This document shows, piece by piece, positions 16,174 through 24,074 of a stretch of 64,000 nt of DNA. Made by a program: the position numbers and the translations under genes. Under the pieces are notes generated by a model, which was given only the letters and a program-made list of their open reading frames with translations, did not search any database and was not told the DNA's origin. The stretch covers positions 186,001-250,000 of the forward strand of contig NZ_CP151633.1 of the NCBI RefSeq assembly GCF_038397715.1, in the 5' to 3' direction. The DNA comes from Microbacterium sp. LWO14-1.2 (GTDB lineage Bacteria > Actinomycetota > Actinomycetes > Actinomycetales > Microbacteriaceae). Each line of letters opens with the position of its first letter. Position 1 is the first letter of the stretch.

Positions 16174-16755
16174 ATGCCGTCCGTCGGAAGTGGGTTGCGG
16201 CGTCTCGGATCGCGCGAAGTCACGTTCGCGACCCTCGGCGCTCTCCTGCTTTTCCTGGTCGCGGCAGTCGTCTCGTATTGCTCTCTGGCCGGGAGGTCAG
16301 CCGGTGGCGGGGGATTCCTCGGCGCCCCGCTGGGCAGCGCGGACACACCACTCTTCTTAGCCATCGCCGCCCGCAACGCCTTCGCCGCGCTCGGGCTCTT
16401 CAGCGGGGTGGTGACGTTCGGCGTCGGATCGGTCGTCGGGGTGATCTTCCAGGGATGCATCGTCGGAGCGAGTACCGCCGCCGCGAGTACCGAGGTCGGC
16501 TTACCCAGCGCCGCGGGCTCGGTCATCGGTTACGCGATATTCGAGCTTCCTGCCCTCGTACTCGCGGCTTCCGCCGGTCTGGTGCCCCTCGCAACGGTGC
16601 TTCTGGCACCCGTCGAAGCAGCCGGCCTGTCGGCCTCGGTTCGATATCTCCGCTCACTCCGCCCCTCGCTCGCCTTGCTGAGCATCTCTTTGGTCCTGAT
16701 CGTCATCGGCGCAAGTGTCGAGACCATCCTCATCACATCACGGAGCGCCCCATGA
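16174..16755 (+). CDS. SpoIIM/DUF95-type membrane protein (circular bacteriocin maturation/export)
   Basis: A 193-residue membrane protein with about four to five helices. GYAIFELPALVLAASAGL (near residues 115-132) is the SpoIIM-superfamily motif (ELPA followed by a small-residue helix), preceded by RNAFAALGLFSG, which corresponds to the family's N-terminal membrane block. DUF95 proteins such as AS-48B and CclB are the most conserved partner in circular-bacteriocin loci and are needed for maturation or secretion. It starts 2 nt after the precursor stop and its own stop overlaps the next start (ATGA). The organism is not a spore former, so a sporulation role is unlikely. Confidence 0.85.
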   Translation: MPSVGSGLRRLGSREVTFATLGALLLFLVAAVVSYCSLAGRSAGGGGFLGAPLGSADTPLFLAIAARNAFAALGLFSGVVTFGVGSVVGVIFQGCIVGASTAAASTEVGLPSAAGSVIGYAIFELPALVLAASAGLVPLATVLLAPVEAAGLSASVRYLRSLRPSLALLSISLVLIVIGASVETILITSRSAP

Positions 16756-17375
16756 GACCACTTCCACCCTCCCCGCCGGGTTCAGCCACTCGGAGCGCGT
16801 CGACGGATTCCAGCCTCGCGATCACACGTCGCACCGATCGCTGGATCCTGTGGAGCGGGGCCGGGGCTCTGCTCGTCTTGTCGACCATGCGGCTCGCAGT
16901 GCAGCTCTTCCCACGCATCGAATCCGACGATCGAGTGCTGGCGATCACGGCGGCTCTCGAGGATCCCGCGCTTGCGGACCTCGCCGTGAGTGTCGGGGTG
17001 ACTCTTGCGATCGCTCTGACAGCCCTCTTCCAGACGATGTACGTCTTTCTGTGCGCCGCTATCGACGAGCGTCTGCTTCCCGGCACCATGGCCGCGACTC
17101 GCTCCCACGTCGACGGAGAAGGTCGCTGGATCGGTGTCGGTCCCGCGGTTCTTGTCGGACTGGCCTCCACACTGCCGGTCCAGATCCTGGCTGTTTCGCT
17201 CGCCGTGACCGCACCGAAAGACTCACCGCTTCTCGCGGTGTGGCTCACGGCCCTCGTGACGATCGGTGCTCTGTGGGCGCGTCGCCGACTTCGCCCCTCC
17301 GCTCGCGGCAGACGGAACACGTCCCTCATCGTCGTGGCTCTCGCGTGTGTCGCCGCGATCGCCCTTCTGTTCTGA
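16752..17375 (+). CDS. Unknown membrane protein in the bacteriocin operon
   Basis: A 207-residue protein I do not recognise. After a 30-residue cytoplasmic, Ser/Thr/Pro-rich N-terminus it has about five hydrophobic segments (around WILWSGAGALLVLS, LADLAVSVGVTLAIALTALF, VGPAVLVGLASTLPVQIL, LLAVWLTALVTIGALW and the C-terminal SLIVVALACVAAIALLF). It is translationally coupled to the DUF95 gene by ATGA. In known loci this slot is filled by AS-48C/CclC-like membrane proteins that assist production, so an accessory role in biosynthesis or export is my inference. It could also contribute to immunity. Confidence 0.75.
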   Translation: MRPLPPSPPGSATRSASTDSSLAITRRTDRWILWSGAGALLVLSTMRLAVQLFPRIESDDRVLAITAALEDPALADLAVSVGVTLAIALTALFQTMYVFLCAAIDERLLPGTMAATRSHVDGEGRWIGVGPAVLVGLASTLPVQILAVSLAVTAPKDSPLLAVWLTALVTIGALWARRRLRPSARGRRNTSLIVVALACVAAIALLF

Positions 17376-17391
17376 CCGACGAGGATCGACG

Positions 17392-17757
17392 ATGCAGACC
17401 TTCTACATCCGCACTCGGCGTATCGCCGCAGCCTTCCTCGGTCTCGTGCTCGGGTTCCACGCTGTGCTGGGACTCGCCCGCGATTTCGAGACCCGCAGTC
17501 TCGCAGCGGCAGCGGTCGCCGGGTGCGCTATCGCCGTCCTGGCAGCGGTCGCCGTGGCCCGAAGGCTTCGACTGCGCAGAGACATCACGGCATTCTTCAT
17601 CGCTGGAGTGTCGGCAGCCCTTTCCTGGAACGGCGAGGAAGGTGCGACGGCGATGCTGACGTATCTTCCCGCGCTCATCGCTGCGATCGCGTTCGCCACT
17701 CTGGCCGTCATCCTGCACGCGGAGAAGACGGGGTCCCAGATGAGGCACCGACTCTAG
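17392..17757 (+). CDS. Small basic membrane protein, candidate immunity/accessory protein
   Basis: A 121-residue protein with four predicted helices and strongly basic loops (IRTRR at the N-terminus, ARRLRLRRD in the middle, MRHRL at the end). Immunity proteins of circular bacteriocins are small, hydrophobic and high-pI but poorly conserved, which makes this the best immunity candidate in the locus. GAGG lies 8 nt before the ATG. Its TAG stop overlaps the GTG start of the large membrane protein by one base. I recognise no family, so function rests on context and physicochemical resemblance. Confidence 0.72.
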   Translation: MQTFYIRTRRIAAAFLGLVLGFHAVLGLARDFETRSLAAAAVAGCAIAVLAAVAVARRLRLRRDITAFFIAGVSAALSWNGEEGATAMLTYLPALIAAIAFATLAVILHAEKTGSQMRHRL

Positions 17758-19253
17758 TGTCCGACGTGGTGACAGCTGTGCGCGACGTTCGTGACGCGTC
17801 CGCGCTCGACTCCCTTGGGTGGAGGATGTCTCTGCGTACGTTCCGTGCCGCGCAGACATCGGCCTCCGTTCTCTTGCTGTGCGCGGGCGGCTTGGGAGCG
17901 GCCTGCGTATCCGACTGGGCCGCGCGCGCCGCCCCACAAGACGGGCGGGCTCTCACCCTGTCGGCCGCGGTGCTCACCTGCGTGTACTGTCTGGCGGTCC
18001 ACGCACTGCGCGAGATTTTCACGGTCCGACGCATTCGATTGGTCAACCATCCCTTCTCGGACTTCTTTCGAGCGTTGGACATCCCCCGAGCAACAGTGGT
18101 CATCGTGGAGGTCGCGCCGCGTCTCGTGAGACTCGGCTGCGTCTGCTGCGGGGTGTCCTGGGGATCCCTACCGCGGGCGTGGGGATATGCGACGACAGCC
18201 GAGGTGCTGGCGACTTCGGTTGCTCCCCTGGTCACCCTCCTCGGGATGCTTACATGCACGGTCTCCGTGGCGGCGTGGTCTCGGAACGGACGGCCCGCGC
18301 GCGCGTGGGCCGCTGTACTCGCCGGCGGCGGGTGCGGCATCCTCGTCGCGGGCACGCTCCACTGGGTCATAGCACTCGTGACAAGAGGCGGAGTGCCGTC
18401 TGGCCGCGAGATGGACCTCGCCGATGCCGCAGGCGCGTCAGTCGGGCCGTTGGTGGTCGCGAGTATCGCATTCGCGGTGACCGCGACCGTCGGCCTCCGC
18501 CGTCTCACTTCAGGAGATCCTGCAACGAGGCCGAAGAGTCTCGATCCCAGGACTCGACCTCGCCTCGCTGGTCGACTCGTCGCATACCCGTGGATCCGCG
18601 TGGTCTCCAGTGATCTCTCACCGACCTCGCGAAGCGCAGCGGTATGCCGATTCCTCCTGATCACGTGGATGCTCGGGACCGCCGCCGTGCTGCTCCCCAC
18701 CGAAGATCGAGTGCTCGTCAGCGCGATAGCGGACAACGCCGCTGTCAGTCGCGCCTGCTGCGTCATCGCCCTCGTCGTGGGATTGACGTTGTCGGAGTTG
18801 CTCTGCGAATGGATCGGGCCGTCGACTCTTGCTCTGCGCTGGCGGGCACAGTGGGAGGCTGGTGCCGACGTGTGGCCGCTTGCCCTCGGCCCGCTCCTCG
18901 TCGCTCTCGGCCCCATCACACTGGTCGGCGTCCCGCTCGCGCTCGGCATGGAATCACTGGGCGGCAACGGGGTCCTCCCGCTGTGCGTGCTGTGGTCGGC
19001 CCTCGCCAGCGCGTGGACGGTCACGGCGATCATGCCGAGCGGCCCGTCATCCGCTGACGGGACCGCCTCGACCACGCTCTCCTCCGCCTTGCTCTGCGTC
19101 GTCGGTTCCGTCGCGATGATGGTGACGATGCTGACCGCGGCGGAAGCGCATGCCGCGTGGGCGGCGCTCCCCATGTCCGCGCTCGCTTTGGGAGGTGCAT
19201 CATGGGCGGCGAAACGTCGCGTTCTCAGCCTTCCGTCGAGGCCGTTGGCCTGA
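17757..19253 (+). CDS. Large polytopic membrane protein, putative ABC permease of the bacteriocin locus
   Basis: A 498-residue protein with roughly twelve hydrophobic segments in two sets of about six, separated by a basic cytoplasmic loop near residues 245-285. The segment AVHALREIFTVRRIRLVNHPF lies in an early cytoplasmic loop. No ATPase motif is present. The next gene encodes an ABC ATPase that starts 52 nt before this gene ends, so I infer a two-subunit exporter in which this protein forms the channel. GTG 17757 overlaps the previous stop; an ATG at 17826 is a possible alternative. Cysteine is unusually frequent for a membrane protein. Not related at sight to ABC-2 permeases. Confidence 0.75.
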   Translation: MSDVVTAVRDVRDASALDSLGWRMSLRTFRAAQTSASVLLLCAGGLGAACVSDWAARAAPQDGRALTLSAAVLTCVYCLAVHALREIFTVRRIRLVNHPFSDFFRALDIPRATVVIVEVAPRLVRLGCVCCGVSWGSLPRAWGYATTAEVLATSVAPLVTLLGMLTCTVSVAAWSRNGRPARAWAAVLAGGGCGILVAGTLHWVIALVTRGGVPSGREMDLADAAGASVGPLVVASIAFAVTATVGLRRLTSGDPATRPKSLDPRTRPRLAGRLVAYPWIRVVSSDLSPTSRSAAVCRFLLITWMLGTAAVLLPTEDRVLVSAIADNAAVSRACCVIALVVGLTLSELLCEWIGPSTLALRWRAQWEAGADVWPLALGPLLVALGPITLVGVPLALGMESLGGNGVLPLCVLWSALASAWTVTAIMPSGPSSADGTASTTLSSALLCVVGSVAMMVTMLTAAEAHAAWAALPMSALALGGASWAAKRRVLSLPSRPLA

Positions 19254-19870
19254 GCGTCCGTTACGCTCCCGATCGCCCTGTTCTCGAGAACGTCACGTGC
19301 GGATTGGAGGGCGTGGGCATTGTGCGCCTCGACGCACCGAACGGCTTTGGAAAGACGACCTTCGTAGAGGCCGCATCGGGTTACCTGCGCCCTACATCGG
19401 GACGGTTGTTCGTGAACGGCCTCGACGCGCACGATCCCCGATCGAGGGCCGACCGACGCGTGTGCCGGTCGACTCCGGCGCTCCATCCACACCTCAGCAT
19501 CGTCGACCATCTCGCCGTGGCCGCCGACCTGGCATCCGTCCCACGCTCGGCCGCAGTCGAGCGCGCCGCGAGGTTCGGGCTCGAGGAGTGGTTCGACACA
19601 CGGACATCGGCGCTCTCGACAGGAACGACACGCAAGCTCTGGTATCTCCTCTGCACGATGGGTCGATTCACGGTGGCCCTGCTGGACGAGCCCTTCAACG
19701 GCGTCGATGAGGCGTGCACCGCCGAGATGATCGACGAGTGGGAGTCGTGGCGGCGCACGGCGCTCATCGTTCTGGTGTCGCACACGATCCCGCCCGATCT
19801 CCGCATCGACTCCCGTGTGCAGCTCACGAATGGTCCGAAGGAACCTCCTCGTACGAGGACGCCGCGGTGA
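19202..19870 (+). CDS. ABC transporter ATP-binding protein with atypical motifs (bacteriocin export/immunity)
   Basis: A 222-residue nucleotide-binding subunit. The Walker A is APNGFGKTT (first Gly replaced by Ala), the signature is LSTGTTRKL instead of LSGGQ, Walker B is VALLDEP and the H-loop is VSHTI. The usual Q-loop Gln is not evident after HDPRSRAD. Such deviations resemble antibiotic-type exporters such as the bacitracin and lantibiotic immunity ATPases, and the key Lys, Glu and His remain, so it should hydrolyse ATP. GGGAGG six bases before ATG 19202 fixes the start inside the permease gene. It probably energises secretion of, or self-protection from, the circular peptide. Confidence 0.85.
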   Translation: MGGETSRSQPSVEAVGLSVRYAPDRPVLENVTCGLEGVGIVRLDAPNGFGKTTFVEAASGYLRPTSGRLFVNGLDAHDPRSRADRRVCRSTPALHPHLSIVDHLAVAADLASVPRSAAVERAARFGLEEWFDTRTSALSTGTTRKLWYLLCTMGRFTVALLDEPFNGVDEACTAEMIDEWESWRRTALIVLVSHTIPPDLRIDSRVQLTNGPKEPPRTRTPR

Positions 19871-19900
19871 GTTCTCCACAGGGCCTACAGAATAGCCGCC

Positions 19901-19924
19901 TGTCCCCATACGAGGACATACGCT
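19901..19924 (+). promoter_or_regulatory. Dyad and -10 box before the LuxR-type gene
   Basis: TGTCC-N8-GGACA (19901-19918) is immediately followed by TACGCT (19919-19924), a TANNNT -10 hexamer that ends 6 nt before ATG 19931. No -35 stands out. The layout suits a leaderless, regulator-controlled transcript. TACGAGGAC inside the dyad also occurs at 19852-19860 near the end of the ATPase gene. Confidence 0.4.
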
Positions 19925-19930
19925 GGCGAC

Positions 19931-20242
19931 ATGCATGATTCCACTCACCTCCGACCGGTCACGCGTCAGTCGCGAACGGGTCATTCGATCCCGCGGAGCG
20001 CTGCCCCGGCCGCGGTCGCCGAGACCGAGATGCCTGCGTTGACGCCGCGAGAGATGGCGATTCTCCGTGAGCTAGCCTTCGGCAAATCGACTGCCGAGAT
20101 CGCCGCCGGCGTTCACCTGTCGCAGGGGACGGTGAAGGGCTACCTGAGCTCGATCATGGCGAAATGGGATGCGCGGGACCGCGTCGAAGTTCTCGTTCTG
20201 GCAGTGCGGTCAGGCACGATTCGCATCCCCGAGCACCAGTGA
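19931..20242 (+). CDS. Solo LuxR-type (GerE) helix-turn-helix regulator
   Basis: A 103-residue regulator consisting of a 35-residue, probably disordered N-terminus and one GerE domain (LTPREMAILRELAFGKSTAE then HLSQGTVKGYLSSIMAKWDA). There is no receiver or ligand-binding domain, so it is not a standard response regulator or quorum receptor. It lies 60 nt after the ATPase gene, has no Shine-Dalgarno and is preceded by a dyad and -10 box. I infer that it is the cluster regulator of the bacteriocin locus. An internal ATG near 20030 would retain only the DNA-binding domain. Confidence 0.83.
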   Translation: MHDSTHLRPVTRQSRTGHSIPRSAAPAAVAETEMPALTPREMAILRELAFGKSTAEIAAGVHLSQGTVKGYLSSIMAKWDARDRVEVLVLAVRSGTIRIPEHQ

Positions 20243-20335
20243 CCAGGTGCGGAGTGCTCGCGTGCGGTCGGCGCCGGGCAAAGGACGAAGGCGGGGAATT
20301 GTTCGCGGACGCCACGGTCTGCCATCCTCATGTGT

Positions 20336-21325
20336 ATGACGATGTCACTCGATCAGTTCCGTGAGGCCCTCAAGCGAGCGGACATGCGCGGCCCGCTGGG
20401 TCTGCAGCTCAGTGACGTCGAAGCGCAGCAGGTGGCCGACGATCCGGCGTCCTCTCAGGGCTGGTACGCCTACTGGCTCTCCCTCCAGCCCGCCGCCGCG
20501 CAGCAGACTCCCCCGCCACCCGCTGCGCCCTCCGTCTCGCCGGAACCGGCTGCCGGCGCACCCACGGCCGCGCCGGGCTTCGACGCCGCACCGCCGCCCT
20601 TCTCCCCTGGCCCGCAGCACGCCCAGACGCCCACGTCGCCGTACCCGGGCGCTCCCACCGCGCAGTACCCGGGCGCTCCCACATCGTCATACCCCGGTGC
20701 ACCGGCACCGAACGCGCAGCCGACGGCGGCGTACGCTCCGACGGCGGTGACGGCCGGCGGCGACCCCGGCTCCCCTCCTTTTGCAACCGCGCAGTATGCC
20801 GGGATGCCGTCGGACGGCGCCCCGGCGAAGAAGCGCAACGTCGGTCTGTGGGTGACTCTGTCGATCCTCGGTGCGCTGCTGCTGATCATCGCCATCGTCG
20901 TCGTCACGGCCTTCACGACGGCACGGCACTGGACCAAGGTCGACGTGCCGGAGCAGCCGGAGACCTTCCACAGTGAGGAATACGAGACCGGTCGCTACGA
21001 CGTCTCGATGGACACCGTGAACCCCTGCTACGTCAACCAGGACTGGACCGACTGCACCAACCTGCTGCAGGCCAGCTACGACGCGAACTGCGCCGGTGTG
21101 GAGCTGACCGAGACCGCAACGGCGATCTGCGCGGACTACAGCAACGCGATCAGCCAGATGCGGGCGCAGGACAGCGAAGGCGCGTACGTCGCGACACTCG
21201 GCACGTATGGGAATCTGACGCGGACGCCCGAGATCGACACCCGACAGGTATCGAACGACGACTACCGTCCCGCCGAGACCCACGAGGCCGTCTGCTACCT
21301 CGGCTTCCTCGGAGAGTGCGAGTGA
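20336..21325 (+). CDS. Single-pass membrane protein with proline-rich cytoplasmic region
   Basis: A 329-residue protein I do not recognise. It has a small N-terminal domain (1-50, ending QGWYAYWLSLQ), a Pro/Ala/Gln-rich linker (51-165) with three PGAP repeats around 104-123, one membrane helix (171-195) and an extracytoplasmic domain with six cysteines, likely three disulfides. This architecture is common in actinobacterial envelope proteins. ATGs at 20330, 20336 and 20342 are all in frame and the exact start is uncertain. It follows the LuxR gene by 93 nt with higher GC, so I treat it as outside the bacteriocin operon, though a link cannot be excluded. Confidence 0.75.
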   Translation: MTMSLDQFREALKRADMRGPLGLQLSDVEAQQVADDPASSQGWYAYWLSLQPAAAQQTPPPPAAPSVSPEPAAGAPTAAPGFDAAPPPFSPGPQHAQTPTSPYPGAPTAQYPGAPTSSYPGAPAPNAQPTAAYAPTAVTAGGDPGSPPFATAQYAGMPSDGAPAKKRNVGLWVTLSILGALLLIIAIVVVTAFTTARHWTKVDVPEQPETFHSEEYETGRYDVSMDTVNPCYVNQDWTDCTNLLQASYDANCAGVELTETATAICADYSNAISQMRAQDSEGAYVATLGTYGNLTRTPEIDTRQVSNDDYRPAETHEAVCYLGFLGECE

Positions 21326-21343
21326 CGCGTCGCCGGGCCGGCC

Positions 21344-23236
21344 TCAGCGCAGAGCGCGTCTGAGCAGTTCGAGACGCACGGCCGCCTGAAGTCGAAAACG
21401 GAACTCCGCGTCGTCGGCCTCGCCCGCGAGGAGCGACCAGATGCGATCCAACCGCTGCTGCACCGTGTTCGGGTGCACATGCAGCGCGGCGGCCGTGGCC
21501 TGTCTGCTCTCGCCCCGGTCGAAATAGGCGCCGAGGGTCTCGACGAGCACTGTGCCTCGTCGCTCGTCCCACGCTCGCACGGGCCCGAGCACACCGTCGA
21601 CGAAACGAGCCGCGGCGTCGGGGGCGCCCGAGGTCAGCACGTGGTACGGGGCGAAGTCGGCAGAACGCACCGTGACGCCGCGGATGCCGAGCGGATCGAG
21701 GAAGCGCAGATCGCGGGCCGCACGGTCGACGGACGACCTCAGCGCCGCCACGCCCTCCACGGCGGACACGACGACCGCGGAGAGACCCGGATCGCCGAGG
21801 CGGTCCGCGAGCACGCGTCGCACGCGCTCGGTGACGCCCTCGACGTCGACGGTGGTCCATGCCAAGACCAGAAGGTGGTCACGCACCGCCACCACTCCCT
21901 CGTCGCCGACCACCTCCGCGGCCAGCCCGAGGGCTCCCTCGTGTCCGCGCACATCCAGCACCGCGGCCGCCACGACCGGCTCGGCGAGCTCGACGGCCAG
22001 CGCCGCGGCGTCGGCATCCCCGTCGAGCACTGCGGCGAGCACGCGGGCCCGACGCTCCGCTCGGATCGCCGAGACGGCGTCGCGCTTGAAGGAGACGAGG
22101 GCTGCGACCTGCGCGGCACGCTCCATCGTGAGACGCGCGACATCATGGGTCGCCGCGTCGGCGTCTTCGGCGAGAATCGCCCCGAGGACCCGATCGACGC
22201 CGATGATCGCGACGACCAGCCACCGGGCGCCCTCCTCACCCTGCACGAGCACGGCATGACCGCTCGTCCTGCTCTCACGGATCGCGTCGCCGAGTGATCG
22301 TCGAGACGGGAGCGCAGCCCGGGTGTCCGCGCTCGCGTCGAGCGGGCGGCCAGCCTCGTCGACCGCACGGACGGGGCGACGGAGACGATCGGAGAGCGTG
22401 GAGACGAGGTCGATGACGGTGGCACCCGACATCACCGCCGCCGTCAGCTCCTCATGGATGGCTCCGACGACCCTCGTCGCCGACACGTGCCGCTCGAGTT
22501 CGCGGTAGGCCTCCTCCGCGTGCGCACGCGCTGCCGCGCTCTCCGCGAGCACCCGCGCGCTGTGCAGGACGGCCGCGGCGTGGTCGGCGAACGCCGAGAG
22601 CAGCAGCACCTGATCGGGGGTGAAGTCATGCGAGAACCGGTTGCAGGCGAACAGCGCGCCGAGCACCTCCTCGCCGATGGCGAGAGGCACACCGAGGAAC
22701 GAGACCAGTCCCTCCCGCTCGACCGCGGTGTCGATGCCCGCGTCGTGCGGAGCTTCGGCCATGTCCGGGTAGCTGCTGACCCACGCCGGCTCGCGTGTCT
22801 CCGCCACGAGACTCGCCAGCCCGTAGCCGGCAGGCACCAGCAGGTCGCGGAACTCCGGAGTGACGGTGCCCGCCGAGTAGCGCACGCGGAGATCGCCCTG
22901 CTCGTTGTCGACCTCGGACAGGTACGTGACATCGGTGCCCATGAGCTCGTGCGCCCGCTCCACGAGCCGGCGCAGCACGTCGGTCACGTCCTGCAGCCGC
23001 ACGAGCTCGCGCGCGGTCCAGAACAGCGCCTCGAGCTCGGTCGCGCGCCGACGCAGTCGCGCGGTCTGCTGCTGGGAGTCTCGCACCGCGGCGACGAGCT
23101 GGTCGCGCTCCTCGCCGGTCACGTCGGCCTCGACGAGCATCCTGCTCACGGCCGTCGTGCGCTCGCCCGGCTGCGCACGCGTCGCCGCGAGGACCTCGCG
23201 CACGAGCGCGGCGGGGCTCACTGCTGTGTCGGTCAA
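21344..23236 (-). CDS. GAF domain plus PucR-type helix-turn-helix regulator
   Basis: A 630-residue regulator: coiled-coil-like N-terminus (DSQQQTARLRRRATELEALF), a GAF domain at about 60-215 (TYLSEVDNEQGDLRVRYSAG to LLLSAFADHAAAVLH), a middle CdaR-like region and a C-terminal PucR HTH (ETLGAYFDRGESRQATAAAL then VHPNTVQQRLDRI). It would sense a small molecule and control nearby catabolic genes. It lies 40 nt downstream of the enoyl-CoA hydratase gene on the same strand, so it may be the last gene of that operon. A paralogue with the same layout is at 50772-52682. Confidence 0.88.
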   Translation of the reverse strand: MTDTAVSPAALVREVLAATRAQPGERTTAVSRMLVEADVTGEERDQLVAAVRDSQQQTARLRRRATELEALFWTARELVRLQDVTDVLRRLVERAHELMGTDVTYLSEVDNEQGDLRVRYSAGTVTPEFRDLLVPAGYGLASLVAETREPAWVSSYPDMAEAPHDAGIDTAVEREGLVSFLGVPLAIGEEVLGALFACNRFSHDFTPDQVLLLSAFADHAAAVLHSARVLAESAAARAHAEEAYRELERHVSATRVVGAIHEELTAAVMSGATVIDLVSTLSDRLRRPVRAVDEAGRPLDASADTRAALPSRRSLGDAIRESRTSGHAVLVQGEEGARWLVVAIIGVDRVLGAILAEDADAATHDVARLTMERAAQVAALVSFKRDAVSAIRAERRARVLAAVLDGDADAAALAVELAEPVVAAAVLDVRGHEGALGLAAEVVGDEGVVAVRDHLLVLAWTTVDVEGVTERVRRVLADRLGDPGLSAVVVSAVEGVAALRSSVDRAARDLRFLDPLGIRGVTVRSADFAPYHVLTSGAPDAAARFVDGVLGPVRAWDERRGTVLVETLGAYFDRGESRQATAAALHVHPNTVQQRLDRIWSLLAGEADDAEFRFRLQAAVRLELLRRALR

Positions 23237-23276
23237 TGCGTCTCCTCGGGCAGCGACGATCGGGACTGCCAGCAGT

Positions 23277-24074
23277 CTATGAGGGCGAGCCGACCCGCAT
23301 CGCCGTGCGCGACGGGAACGACGGCGGCCGTCGCGTCGCGAACGCGTCGAGACCCTCGCGGGCGTCGTCGCTCGCGAACGCCTGCTGACCGAGAGCGGCC
23401 TCCTGCCGGAACGCCTCGTCCTCCGGCAGGTCGGCGAGGGCGCGCACGGCGCGCTTCACCGTGGCGATGGCGGTCCCGCTGCGCTGCAGCAGCTCTTCCG
23501 CGAGTCCGATCGCCTCGTTCATGAGGTCTGCTCCGGGTAGGACGCGGTTCACGAGGCCGTATCTCAGCGCCGTCTCCGCGTCGATGCGGGTGCCCCGCAG
23601 CATCAGGTCCATGGCGAAGGCGTACGGGATCTGACGGATCAGTCGCACGAGCGTGCCACCGGCCGGGACCACGCCCACCCCCGTCTCGGGCAGCGCGAAC
23701 TGCGCCTCAGTGGCTGCGAGCCGGATATCGGTCGACAGCATGATCTCGAAACCGCCGCCCAGGCACAGTCCGTTGATCGCCGCGATCACCGGCTTCTCGA
23801 GGGTCGAGTGCTTCTGATGGGCGGCATCCCACTCGCTGATGTCGAACCTCTCCGCGGTGAGAGCGGGGATCGACTCCCCGAGGTCGGCCCCCACGCAGAA
23901 GGCCCTGTCGCCGGCCCCCGTGAGCACCGCGACCCCGATGCCCGGATCGTCGCGGACCTCGGCGAAGGCAGCCCCGAGCTCGTCGTACATCGACAGTGTG
24001 AGCGCGTTGAGCTTCTCGGGGCGGTCGATCGTGATGATCCCGACGCCGCCGTCGCTCTCCAGCCGGATCGACAT
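23277..24074 (-). CDS. Enoyl-CoA hydratase/isomerase family protein
   Basis: A 265-residue crotonase-fold enzyme. GDRAFCVGADLGE and AAINGLCLGGGFEIMLSTD form the two oxyanion-hole segments that polarise the acyl-CoA thioester, and ALPETGVGVVPAGGT carries a Glu in the usual catalytic position. The family hydrates, isomerises or cleaves acyl-CoAs. ATG 24074 shares one base with the stop of the CoA-transferase gene (TGATG), so the enzyme probably acts on the CoA ester made by that transferase. The C-terminal RPPSFPSR motif is normal for the family. The substrate is unknown; carnitinyl-CoA dehydratase-like activity is one option. Confidence 0.88.
   Translation of the reverse strand: MSIRLESDGGVGIITIDRPEKLNALTLSMYDELGAAFAEVRDDPGIGVAVLTGAGDRAFCVGADLGESIPALTAERFDISEWDAAHQKHSTLEKPVIAAINGLCLGGGFEIMLSTDIRLAATEAQFALPETGVGVVPAGGTLVRLIRQIPYAFAMDLMLRGTRIDAETALRYGLVNRVLPGADLMNEAIGLAEELLQRSGTAIATVKRAVRALADLPEDEAFRQEAALGQQAFASDDAREGLDAFATRRPPSFPSRTAMRVGSPS

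Noticed and set aside
16174..16755. Sporulation function for the SpoIIM-like protein
   Set aside because: No other sporulation gene is present and the lineage is non-sporulating. DUF95 relatives are regular partners of circular bacteriocins.
17708..19984. A 758-codon open frame on the minus strand across the bacteriocin locus
   Set aside because: Its composition is Arg/Ser/Thr/Pro-rich with no recognisable domain, while the plus strand has coupled starts, Shine-Dalgarno sites, membrane helices and ABC motifs. Long antisense frames are expected in high-GC DNA.
20638..20710. Short repeats that could suggest a CRISPR or tandem array
   Set aside because: They encode PGAP repeats in a proline-rich linker; there are no spacers of uniform length and no cas genes.
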